The notes under the pieces are model-generated. The model made no database searches and was not told the origin of the DNA. It worked only from the letters and a program-made list of their open reading frames with translations. 12,325 nucleotides of DNA from contig JAJXEL010000052.1 of assembly GCA_021639925.1 (NCBI GenBank), positions 1 through 12,325 on the forward strand. Direction: 5' to 3'. Origin of the DNA: Alphaproteobacteria bacterium (GTDB taxonomy: Bacteria > Pseudomonadota > Alphaproteobacteria > CAAGCB01 > CAG-977). Shown here in pieces: positions 1 to 6,142 of this stretch; positions within the stretch are counted from its first letter, which is position 1; every line of letters starts with the position of its first letter. The position numbers were made by a program, and so were the translations under genes.

Positions 1-75
1 TGCCCTGTCCGGAGGACGTTATGCCTCGGCCGCCGGCCGCGCCGGGAGGGCGTTTTCCCCCTACGGGGAGTAGTA
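1..75. other. GC-rich structured edge region (possible gene 3' end)
   Basis: By hand count about three quarters of these bases are G or C, far above the flanking DNA. Two compact hairpins can be drawn: 27-31 with 35-39 (CGGCC/GGCCG, 3-nt loop) and 61-64 with 70-73 (CTAC/GTAG). Neither has a T-run, so this is not a classical terminator for the minus-strand gene that stops at 76-78. On the plus strand, the frame from base 2 is open up to a TAG at 71-73 (reads ALSGGRYASA then Gly/Ala/Arg-rich, ending SPYGE). It could be the C-terminal end of a convergent gene cut by the window edge. I recognise neither a protein family nor a known RNA here. Confidence 0.3.
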
Positions 76-1095
76 TTACCGGCCGCCTTTTTGGGATTTA
101 ATATCAAAAACGGTAATCATACCGCCGGGATTGCCCGCGCCGGAAGCAAACAGTTTGTTGACTTCGTCTTTATAACCAGTATTGCTTTCTTTCTTTTCGA
201 CGGGTTTTTCTGCAACGGGTGTTTTGCGCGGTTCTGTTTCCGGTTTTTGCGGCATGGTGATCATACCGCCCGGATTGCCGAATCCCGCCGCAAACAGAGC
301 CTTTACCTGTTTCATATACGCGCTGAGCTTTTCTTGCGGCGTTTTTGACGGCAGTTCCTTTGACTGTAACAATTGTCCTGTTTTTTCAGATTTTTCTGCC
401 GTCTGCGGTTTTCCGGATCCGCGCGTCATCGGAACGGACGACACAAAATACGTACCGAACGTAATCCCCATTACAGCCGCATCGCGTTTGACTTCTTTAA
501 AGGATTCTTCACCGCGGAACCATTTGCCGGTCGTATTGACAAATTGTTTGACTTCCGGCGCTATTAATAACGTTGCTTTGCCGACGCGCAAAGCCCCCTT
601 TGCCACATAAGCCCCCGCTACGTCACAAGCCGCCGTCGCAATGCTGATCGCGCCGGAAGTCATTGTAAAATGGGCTTCTCCTTTATTTTTTGCCAAATAA
701 TCCAAAACGCCTTTCGCTTCGCCGTTTTGCTTGGCTTTTTGCGCCGGTTCCAGCAAAGACATAGCCTTTTCGCATGTTTTGTACGCGCAAATTCCTACGA
801 CGCCCGGCAGACCGAATAATTTTGCGGCCAATACCGTACGGGCAATATTTTTCGCGCTGTCGCGCAGTTTGACATATACCTGGCCGTATTTATGTTCCAT
901 TTTCGTGTCAAATGCCTTAAGCCGGCGGTCAATCTTTTCCAAAAACGGAACGGCATGAAGAACTTTTTCCTTCTTTTGTTTTAATCGTTCTTTGGCGTTC
1001 ATAACGCCCCGCGCCGTGCCGGACACGAACATTTCTACTGTGCTTTTGCGCAAAGCCAGTTTTTTAGAGGCGTCTTTTTTAGCAGATTCCGTCAT
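76..1095 (-). CDS. Hypothetical basic protein with duplicated C-terminal GNPGGMIT motif
   Basis: This 339-residue protein is not recognised. The N-terminal third (1-80) is Lys/Arg-rich and probably helical. The middle has three moderately hydrophobic stretches, about 86-105, 148-180 and 206-222, rich in Ala, Gly and Val, which could be membrane-associated or buried helices. There is no clear N-terminal signal peptide. The C-terminal part (from about 225) is low-complexity, rich in Lys, Pro, Glu and Thr, and carries two copies of one motif at 260-280 and 308-328. Both copies share Y...V..LFA.G.GNPGGMIT, and the second lies 11 residues from the C-terminus. The start is supported by GGTGAAGAG just upstream. 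It lies 8 nt after the stop of the acidic gene at 1104-1832 and is probably cotranscribed with it. The motif-on-a-linker layout suggests a binding or localisation tag, but that is inference. Confidence 0.8.
   Translation of the reverse strand: MTESAKKDASKKLALRKSTVEMFVSGTARGVMNAKERLKQKKEKVLHAVPFLEKIDRRLKAFDTKMEHKYGQVYVKLRDSAKNIARTVLAAKLFGLPGVVGICAYKTCEKAMSLLEPAQKAKQNGEAKGVLDYLAKNKGEAHFTMTSGAISIATAACDVAGAYVAKGALRVGKATLLIAPEVKQFVNTTGKWFRGEESFKEVKRDAAVMGITFGTYFVSSVPMTRGSGKPQTAEKSEKTGQLLQSKELPSKTPQEKLSAYMKQVKALFAAGFGNPGGMITMPQKPETEPRKTPVAEKPVEKKESNTGYKDEVNKLFASGAGNPGGMITVFDIKSQKGGR
112..318 (-). repeat. Two-copy direct repeat encoding the LFAxGxGNPGGMIT motif
   Basis: The copies lie at 112-174 and 256-318, in frame and 144 bp apart. 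Each encodes 21 residues, 14 of them identical between copies. The differing positions include several third-base changes, so the amino-acid motif is better kept than the DNA. This suggests an old duplication under protein-level selection rather than a recent slip. The linker between copies is Pro/Lys/Glu-rich and probably disordered. Confidence 0.8.
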
Positions 1096-1103
1096 CTCTT
1101 CAC

Positions 1104-1832
1104 CTATTCAAGAACGTCTATTAACTTTTGAAATTCCCGGTGGATTTTTTCGGCCTGTGCGACGTCTAACGGAAAATCAGCCGAAGCTTTATCCATAACG
1201 AATAAAATAACCAGCGCTTTTTCCATCTCGGTCCGCAGCATGTCCAAATAATATTCCTGCGTTATTTCGGTATCTGAAACACATAAACGCATATATGTTT
1301 TTATTCTGGCCGTTTCCAAAACAGTTTCCTTAAAGGTTTCGCCGGAATCCCCGGGTAAAGCCGTGTCGTCGTCGTCAACGATTTCGACATTGTCCATAAC
1401 CTTTAAAACCTGTTTGAACTGCGGAAATGCCAACTGCCCGTCCGCGTTGCGTTCAAACGGATTGATCCGTTCGAAACAATCCAAATCGGCAATGTTGCGT
1501 TCAATTTCTTCCGCCGTGATTTTTGACAGGTTATCGTAACCGGCCAGGCGATCAAACTGTTTTAAAACAGGCGTGATTTTTGCTTCGGCCTTTTTGGCGC
1601 AAAGCCTTAAATCCGTATTTTCCGTTTCCCCGAAAACTTTAATGAAACTGTAAAACATCGGCGCGTCTTCGGGGTCAACTTCGGTTTCGCCCGACAAAAA
1701 AGAATCCAGCCGCCGCGCCGCTTCGTTTTCCAACAGGCGCAGAGCGTTTTCGTCAACAGACGGCGAAGCCAAAACCGCCGAACGTTCGGCGATCAGCGCT
1801 GTTTCCGTTTTATCCGAAAAAAGATCTTCCAT
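1104..1832 (-). CDS. Hypothetical acidic helical protein
   Basis: This 242-residue soluble protein is not recognised. It is strongly acidic (many Glu/Asp, including a run of four Asp at 153-156) and appears mostly helical, with no transmembrane segment or signal peptide. The N-terminal half contains a Leu/Glu/Ala-rich helix (about 27-48). The C-terminal part (about 165-242) has heptad-like spacing of Leu, Ile and Met that could form a helical bundle or coiled coil. The ATG follows AGGAG at good spacing (1838-1843 on the plus strand), which supports the start. It is the first gene of a two-gene minus-strand unit, and its stop is 8 nt before the basic repeat-motif protein. An acidic protein encoded directly before a basic one suggests a partner or chaperone-like role, but no family evidence supports this. 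Confidence 0.75.
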   Translation of the reverse strand: MEDLFSDKTETALIAERSAVLASPSVDENALRLLENEAARRLDSFLSGETEVDPEDAPMFYSFIKVFGETENTDLRLCAKKAEAKITPVLKQFDRLAGYDNLSKITAEEIERNIADLDCFERINPFERNADGQLAFPQFKQVLKVMDNVEIVDDDDTALPGDSGETFKETVLETARIKTYMRLCVSDTEITQEYYLDMLRTEMEKALVILFVMDKASADFPLDVAQAEKIHREFQKLIDVLE

Positions 1833-1843
1833 TTGCGCTCCTG

Positions 1844-1935
1844 TTAAAAAAACAAACCTATTTCATCATACAAAAAAAATAAAAAAATAGAAAGCAATAT
1901 TTGACAAAATTTTTTCTATTTTTTTCGATAAAATT
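1844..1935 (-). promoter_or_regulatory. AT-rich promoter region with a 13-bp inverted repeat
   Basis: This stretch lies upstream of the acidic gene and is almost all A and T. It holds a perfect 13-bp inverted repeat, AAAAAAATAGAAA at 1881-1893 and its complement at 1913-1925, with a 19-nt spacer. Reading the minus strand, candidate promoter elements are TTGTCA (1902-1907) with a poor TTTTAT 17 nt downstream, or TATGAT at 1865-1870. The exact promoter is uncertain. The plus strand also reads TTGACA at 1901-1906 but has no well-spaced -10 and no gene downstream on that strand. The A-tracts could act as UP-element or curved DNA. Confidence 0.4.
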
Positions 1936-1957
1936 TATCTTCTTTCCTCAAGGTACC

Positions 1958-1996
1958 GAAAAACAAAGAAAATAACCGCATAACAGTATGCGGTTA
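1958..1996 (-). terminator. Rho-independent terminator of the argG-argH unit
   Basis: A perfect 10-bp stem (1973-1982 with 1987-1996) with a 4-nt loop is followed, on the minus strand, by a T-rich run (TTTTCTTTGTTTTT). It starts about 24 nt after the argH stop. A second weaker hairpin, 2009-2015 with 2024-2030, spans the argH stop codon and is also followed by T residues. Together they separate argH from the downstream two-gene unit. Confidence 0.85.
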
Positions 1997-2019
1997 CGCT
2001 GAAAAATTCCGAAAACTTT

Positions 2020-3390
2020 TTATTTTTCGGCCAATTGCCGGCGCAGCCGGTCCGGCGCCGTCCCGCCATAACTTTTTCTGGCGTTCAAAGAATGGCGTAC
2101 ATCTAAAACGTTGTAAACGTCTTGCGTAATCTGCGGGCAGATTTTCCGCATTTCGGCCAAAGGAACGTCTGCCAGCCGCAGTCCGTTTTTTTCGGCAAAT
2201 TTAACAATCTGCCCCGTGATATGATGCGCCTGTCTGAACGCAACGCCGGCCGTTTTGACCAGCCAGTCCGCCAGGTCCGTCGCCGTCGGAAAACCGTTTT
2301 CCAAAGCTTTGCGCATATTTTCACCGTTCACGGCCAGCCCTTCGATGACCGCCGTCATGACTTTTAATTCCAAAGTCAGCGTGTCGCAGGCGTCAAAGAC
2401 GCATTCTTTGTCTTCCTGCATATCTTTGGAATAAGCCAGAGGCAGCCCTTTCATTACCGTCAGCAGAGTCGTCAGGGAACCGTAAACACGCCCTGTTTTT
2501 GCCCGCATCAGTTCGGCGGCATCGGGGTTGCATTTCTGCGGCATGATCGAACTGCCCGACGTGTATTCCTGCGGCATTTTGATAAACCCGAACGGCTGAG
2601 AAGAAAAGACAACCATTTCTTCGGCCAGGCGGGACAAGTGCATGGCGCAGATTGACGCGCAGGATAAGTATTCCAATACGAAATCCCTGTCGGAAACGCT
2701 GTCCAAAGCGTTTTTGGTCGGCGCGTCAAACCCCAGTTTTTCCGCCGTAAAAAAACGATCAATGTCAAACGGCGTTCCCGCCAGCGCCGCCGCGCCCAGC
2801 GGACATTCGCCCATAACGTCAAAAGCGTTTGAAAACCGTTTGATATCGCGGCCGAACATTTCATAATAGGCGTGCAGGTAAAACCCGAACGACACCGGCT
2901 GCGCGACCTGTAAATGCGTAAAACCGGGCATAATCGTTTCAGTATTTTCCGCCGCCCGTTTTTTCAACGCGGCGCGCAAAGCCGACAACAGGGAAATCGC
3001 TTTTTGACATTCTTCGCGAACAAACAGTTTCATATCTGTCGCAACCTGGTCGTTGCGGGATCTGGCCGTGTGCAGTTTTCCGGCCGTGTCGCCGATTAAT
3101 TCCTTTAATCTGGCTTCGACGGCCATATGAATGTCTTCCAGTTCGCGGCGGAATTCAAAACGGCCTTCGCCAATTTCCTTTAAAACCGCCGTCAGACCGT
3201 CTTGAATCTTTTTATTTTCTTCTGCGGTCAGGATTCCCTGACGCGCCAGCATTTCCGCATGAGCCTGAGAACCACGGATATCCTGCGCGTAAAGCCGTCT
3301 GTCATACGGCAGGGACGCATTGATTTCCAGCATTAATTCCGCCGGGGGCAGGTCGAAACGCCCGCCCCACATCTGGTTTGTTTTGCTCAT
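2020..3390 (-). CDS. argH: Argininosuccinate lyase
   Basis: This enzyme splits argininosuccinate into arginine and fumarate, the last step of arginine synthesis, in the cytosol as a homotetramer. The 456-residue length is normal. Visible family motifs are HTARSRNDQ (107-115), THLQ (158-161, with the conserved Thr-His pair), and the fumarate-lyase signature G279[11 protein letters not shown]290. By family comparison this includes the catalytic Ser, the conserved Lys286 and Asn288, then Glu293. The residue between that Lys and Asn is Cys here, where Lys is usual; it is the variable position of the signature, so activity is expected. The ATG overlaps the argG stop as ATGA, which implies translational coupling. 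The preceding ribosome-binding site is weak (A-rich, no clear AGGAG). Confidence 0.97.
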   Translation of the reverse strand: MSKTNQMWGGRFDLPPAELMLEINASLPYDRRLYAQDIRGSQAHAEMLARQGILTAEENKKIQDGLTAVLKEIGEGRFEFRRELEDIHMAVEARLKELIGDTAGKLHTARSRNDQVATDMKLFVREECQKAISLLSALRAALKKRAAENTETIMPGFTHLQVAQPVSFGFYLHAYYEMFGRDIKRFSNAFDVMGECPLGAAALAGTPFDIDRFFTAEKLGFDAPTKNALDSVSDRDFVLEYLSCASICAMHLSRLAEEMVVFSSQPFGFIKMPQEYTSGSSIMPQKCNPDAAELMRAKTGRVYGSLTTLLTVMKGLPLAYSKDMQEDKECVFDACDTLTLELKVMTAVIEGLAVNGENMRKALENGFPTATDLADWLVKTAGVAFRQAHHITGQIVKFAEKNGLRLADVPLAEMRKICPQITQDVYNVLDVRHSLNARKSYGGTAPDRLRRQLAEK

Positions 3391-4616
3391 TTTTTCTGAT
3401 GCTTCATTCTGTAATCGCCCATCAGGCGGACAGCGTTGATTTTAATGAATCCGGCGGAATCCATCTGATTAAAGCCGCCGTGCACGTCCATGGAAGCGAT
3501 GTCGGCGTCATACGGGGTCGTATCGCCGGAACGCGCGACGGGATAAACGTTGCCCTTGTACAATTCCATAACGACGCGGCCGTTCACGTTTTGCTGACAA
3601 ACGTCAACGGATTTCATCAATACTTCCATTTCCGGAGAAAACCAAAAACCGTTATAAATCAGATCGGCCATTTTAATGCCGAATTGCTGGTTTAAACGAT
3701 AAACTTCTTTGTCCATGCACAGCCCCATTAAATCAATATGAGCCGCATGCAGAATCGTTCCGCCCGGCGTTTCATATACGCCGCGGGATTTAATGCCGAC
3801 GAATCTGTTTTCCACCATATCCAGCCGTCCGATACCGTTTTCGCTGCCCAGTTTGTTTAAATAAACAAACAGATCCAGCGGGTCTTCAATGACGGTACCG
3901 TCGTCCAGATTTTCGATTTTAACGGGAATCCCCCGTTTAAAAGACAAAGCGACTTTTGTTGTTTTATCGGGCGCTTCCTGCGGGGAAACGGATTTGGAAT
4001 AAACGCTTTGCGGACATTCGGCGTTCGGGTTTTCCAAAATACCGGATTCATGGCTGATATGCAGCAGGTTGTCGTCTTCGCTGTAAGCTTTTCCGGCATG
4101 TTTTTTAATTTCAATACCGTTTTTTTCGGCATAAGCCAGCATATCCGGCCGGCCCTGGAATTCATTTAAAAATTCCGCGTCTTTCCACGGCGAAATAATC
4201 TTGATCGCCGGATTCAGCGCATAAGCTCCCAGCTCAAAACGCACCTGGTCGTTTCCTTTGCCCGTTGCGCCGTGCGCGATATATTCCGCACCTTCTTCCC
4301 GGGCGATGCGGATATGATGCTTGATAATCAGGGGACGGGCGATTGACGTGCCCAAAAGATAGCGGTCTTCGTAAACCGCGGCGGCCTTGAAACTGGGAAA
4401 AATATAGTCCGTAACAAATTCGCGCTGCAGGTTTAAAACATAAGCTTTAATCGCGCCGCATTTTAAAGCCTTTTCTTTAATCGCCGTGAAATCGTCGTCC
4501 TGCCCGACGTCGGCGGTATATGTGATAACGTCAAATCCTTTGTTGATCAGCCATTTCAGAATGACGGAAGTATCCAGTCCGCCCGAATAGGCCAGTACGA
4601 CCTTTGGTTTATTCAT
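3387..4616 (-). CDS. argG: Argininosuccinate synthase
   Basis: This enzyme joins citrulline and aspartate using ATP to form argininosuccinate, the step before ArgH. At 409 residues it has the usual length for the short (type I) family. The N-terminal PP-loop of the ATP-pyrophosphatase fold is clear (AYSGGLDTS, 9-17). Further family motifs are GTSIARP (89-95) and [14 protein letters not shown] (115-128), which in the family contribute to the citrulline, aspartate and ATP sites. AAGGAT at 4624-4629 (plus-strand coordinates) supports the start. It is the first gene of argG-argH, with a good promoter just upstream. I see no convincing paired ArgR box. Confidence 0.97.
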   Translation of the reverse strand: MNKPKVVLAYSGGLDTSVILKWLINKGFDVITYTADVGQDDDFTAIKEKALKCGAIKAYVLNLQREFVTDYIFPSFKAAAVYEDRYLLGTSIARPLIIKHHIRIAREEGAEYIAHGATGKGNDQVRFELGAYALNPAIKIISPWKDAEFLNEFQGRPDMLAYAEKNGIEIKKHAGKAYSEDDNLLHISHESGILENPNAECPQSVYSKSVSPQEAPDKTTKVALSFKRGIPVKIENLDDGTVIEDPLDLFVYLNKLGSENGIGRLDMVENRFVGIKSRGVYETPGGTILHAAHIDLMGLCMDKEVYRLNQQFGIKMADLIYNGFWFSPEMEVLMKSVDVCQQNVNGRVVMELYKGNVYPVARSGDTTPYDADIASMDVHGGFNQMDSAGFIKINAVRLMGDYRMKHQKK

Positions 4617-4661
4617 TTTTTCAATCCTTTTTAAAAGTCCCCGAATAATAAAAGAGCATTT

Positions 4662-4689
4662 ATTTTAATTCAGCCGGTATTTTTGTCAA
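4662..4689 (-). promoter_or_regulatory. Predicted argG-argH promoter
   Basis: On the minus strand a perfect -35 TTGACA (4684-4689) lies 16 nt from a near-consensus -10 TAAAAT (4662-4667). Transcription would begin near 4655, giving a leader of about 40 nt before the argG ATG. A TGAAT half-site overlaps the spacer and -10 but has no matching ATTCA arm. Confidence 0.65.
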
Positions 4690-4725
4690 CCGATCCCGCG
4701 CCGGCGATTTTTTTGAATCATTCCC

Positions 4726-4754
4726 TTGCATTCGGGCAAAAGATTGCGTATAGT
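4726..4754 (+). promoter_or_regulatory. Predicted rpsF operon promoter
   Basis: TTGCAT (4726-4731) and TATAGT (4749-4754) are separated by exactly 17 nt, a good sigma-70-type promoter. Transcription would start near 4761, giving a leader of about 107 nt before rpsF that contains the two hairpins described separately. It is divergent from the argG promoter, about 40 bp apart. Confidence 0.7.
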
Positions 4755-4770
4755 TCAGCTTCCGTTTACT

Positions 4771-4805
4771 CCTTGCCGGCATAACGGACCGGCTATGTTC
4801 CAAGG
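4771..4805 (+). promoter_or_regulatory. rpsF leader stem-loop, candidate S6:S18 autoregulatory element
   Basis: The leader folds into an outer stem CCTTG/CAAGG (4771-4775 with 4801-4805) and an inner stem CCGG/CCGG (4776-4779 with 4789-4792), with an 8-nt bulge CTATGTTC on the 3' side. An alternative inner pairing (4776-4778 with 4785-4787) leaves ACCGGC unpaired. Many bacterial rpsF mRNAs carry a leader motif with an exposed CCG that binds the S6:S18 complex for feedback control. The position and the CCG fit that idea, but I cannot confirm the match to the consensus. Confidence 0.4.
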
Positions 4806-4806
4806 C

Positions 4807-4835
4807 GGCCGTCCATGGGGGACGGTCTGTTTTTT
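4807..4835 (+). terminator. Terminator-like hairpin inside the rpsF leader
   Basis: An 8-bp stem (4807-4814 with 4820-4827, one G-U pair) with a 5-nt loop is followed by TG and six T residues (4830-4835). That is the form of an intrinsic terminator, yet it lies between the rpsF promoter and the rpsF start, 33 nt before the ATG. It could act as an attenuator working with the stem-loop at 4771-4805, or block readthrough from upstream. Confidence 0.55.
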
Positions 4836-4867
4836 GGAATTGAGAGAAGCCAAAAGGAGATTTTTAA

Positions 4868-5263
4868 ATGGCTTTATACGAAAGCGTGTTTATCGCGCGT
4901 CAGGATATTGCCGCTTCGCAGGTTGACGCTTTGATCGAACGTTTCGAAGGCGTCGTTACGGCCAACGGCGGCAAAGTTACGAAAAAGGAAAACTGGGGAC
5001 TGCGTTCTCTGGCTTACCGCATGAATAAAAACCGCAAGGGACACTATGTTCTGTTCAATATTGACGCCCCCGCAAAGGCGCTGATCGAACTGGAACGCCA
5101 GATGCGTTTTGACGAAGACGTTATCCGCTATCTGTCCGTCCGCGTCGAAGAACTGGAAGACGGCCCGTCCGCAATGATGACCTATAAAGGCAAAGACGTC
5201 AAAGGCCGCGGCAAAAAGTTCGATGACAAATTTGATCTTGAAGATGAAAGCGAGGAATTCTAA
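4868..5263 (+). CDS. rpsF: 30S ribosomal protein S6
   Basis: S6 is a small-subunit protein that binds 16S rRNA in the platform as a heterodimer with S18, which is encoded next. The 131-residue protein opens with the typical [13 protein letters not shown] strand and contains the [17 protein letters not shown] core (48-64). The tail after about residue 105 is charged, rich in Lys then Asp/Glu, as is common in alphaproteobacterial S6. AAAAGGAG sits at good spacing before the ATG. Its TAA overlaps the rpsR start (TAATG), so translation of the two partners is probably coupled. Confidence 0.96.
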   Translation: MALYESVFIARQDIAASQVDALIERFEGVVTANGGKVTKKENWGLRSLAYRMNKNRKGHYVLFNIDAPAKALIELERQMRFDEDVIRYLSVRVEELEDGPSAMMTYKGKDVKGRGKKFDDKFDLEDESEEF

Positions 5264-5499
5264 TGGTAGCTACAACACGCCGTCCGTTCTTCCGCCGTCG
5301 CAAGGCTTGCCCGTTCGCAGCCAAAGACGCTCCGAAGATTGATTACAAAGACATCAAATTGCTGCAGCGTTTCATTTCCGAACGCGGCAAAATCGTTCCC
5401 AGCCGCATTACCGCCGTTTCCGTCAAGAAACAGCGCGAACTGGCCAAAGCGATCAAGCGCGCCCGTTTTCTGGGTCTGCTGCCTTATGTCATGGACTAA
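5263..5499 (+). CDS. rpsR: 30S ribosomal protein S18
   Basis: S18 is the S6 partner in the 30S platform. The 78-residue protein shows the family core from IDYKD (26-30) through [17 protein letters not shown], the [14 protein letters not shown] stretch (55-68) and the GLLPY end, with a basic N-terminus ([13 protein letters not shown]). The start overlaps the rpsF stop by one base, and GAGG at 5252-5255 lies inside the end of rpsF. The rplI gene follows after 15 nt. Confidence 0.97.
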   Translation: MVATTRRPFFRRRKACPFAAKDAPKIDYKDIKLLQRFISERGKIVPSRITAVSVKKQRELAKAIKRARFLGLLPYVMD

Positions 5500-5514
5500 G
5501 GAAGGAGTAGGAAA

Positions 5515-6063
5515 ATGGAAGTTATTTTACTGGAACGCATTGAAAAACTGGGACAGATGGGCGATATCGTCAAGGTAAAACCCGGGTTTGCCCGCAATTA
5601 TCTGTTGCCGCAGGCGAAGGCTCTGCGTTCGAACAAAGAAAATCTGGCTTTGTTCGAAGCCCGCAAAGTCCAGCTGGAAGCCGCCAACCTGAAACGCAAG
5701 GAAGAAGCCGAACAGATCGCCGCAAAAATGGAAGGTCTGAATCTGGTTATTATCCGCCAGGCTGCCGAAACGGGACAGCTGTACGGGTCGGTGACCGGGC
5801 GTGACGTCCGCGACGCTATCCGTGAAGCGGGTTATACGATTGAACGCCGTCAGGTTGTTTTGGATCAGCCGTTAAAAGAAATCGGTACTTACAGTATTCG
5901 CATTGTTCTGCACCCCGACGTCAGCCGTATGGTCGGCGTTACGGTTGCCCGTTCCGCCGAAGAAGCCGAACGCAACGCCAAAGCCGCTGCCAAAGCGGCC
6001 GCTAAAGCCGAAGCGTCGGCCGTTGCCGTCGAAGCTGTCGAAGCCGAAACGGTCAGCGCCTGA
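5515..6063 (+). CDS. rplI: 50S ribosomal protein L9
   Basis: L9 binds 23S rRNA near the base of the L1 stalk and helps keep the reading frame. The N-terminal RNA-binding domain (about 1-50) carries the family signature G13-x2-G...VKPGFARNYLLP (13-32). A long charged connecting helix (about 45-74) follows, then the C-terminal domain (about 75-148). At 182 residues it is longer than the roughly 150-residue enterobacterial form. The extra is an Ala/Lys/Glu-rich tail from about 148, seen in alphaproteobacterial L9. AGGAG at 5503-5507 supports the start. In many alphaproteobacteria a DUF2232 membrane protein gene lies within this cluster; none is present here. Confidence 0.96.
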   Translation: MEVILLERIEKLGQMGDIVKVKPGFARNYLLPQAKALRSNKENLALFEARKVQLEAANLKRKEEAEQIAAKMEGLNLVIIRQAAETGQLYGSVTGRDVRDAIREAGYTIERRQVVLDQPLKEIGTYSIRIVLHPDVSRMVGVTVARSAEEAERNAKAAAKAAAKAEASAVAVEAVEAETVSA

Positions 6064-6087
6064 TTTTAAACAAACTTTGAATATGAA

Positions 6088-6117
6088 GGCGGGGGACTTT
6101 TGATAAAGACTCCCGCC
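6088..6117 (+). terminator. Hairpin between rplI and dnaB
   Basis: Thirteen positions (6088-6100) face 6105-6117 with one A/A mismatch and one G-U pair, closed by a TGAT loop. The lower half is all G/C (GGCGGG/CCCGCC). The sequence after it is only mildly T-rich (GTCTGTTTATAAAA), so it may be a partial terminator or an RNA-processing or stability element that lowers dnaB expression relative to the ribosomal genes. Confidence 0.5.
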
Positions 6118-6142
6118 GTCTGTTTATAAAAGGGTACTTTCC

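Noticed and set aside
2554..2590. Non-standard residue in the ArgH signature (Cys where Lys is usual before the conserved Asn)
   Set aside because: The catalytic Ser, Lys and Asn are all present and the changed residue is at the variable position, so loss of function is not supported.
2508..2864. 118-codon minus-strand frame inside argH
   Set aside because: It is a shadow of argH, whose product is full-length with all family motifs; no independent start signal or domain.
4662..4680. Possible ArgR operator (TGAAT near the argG -10)
   Set aside because: Only one half-site fits. The second arm expected for the palindromic ARG box is missing, so I do not call it.
4726..4926. Open frame on the plus strand running from the control region into rpsF
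   Set aside because: It overlaps the rpsF promoter, leader and gene in another frame and has no ribosome-binding site; neither it nor the inner ATG at 4795 looks like a leader peptide.
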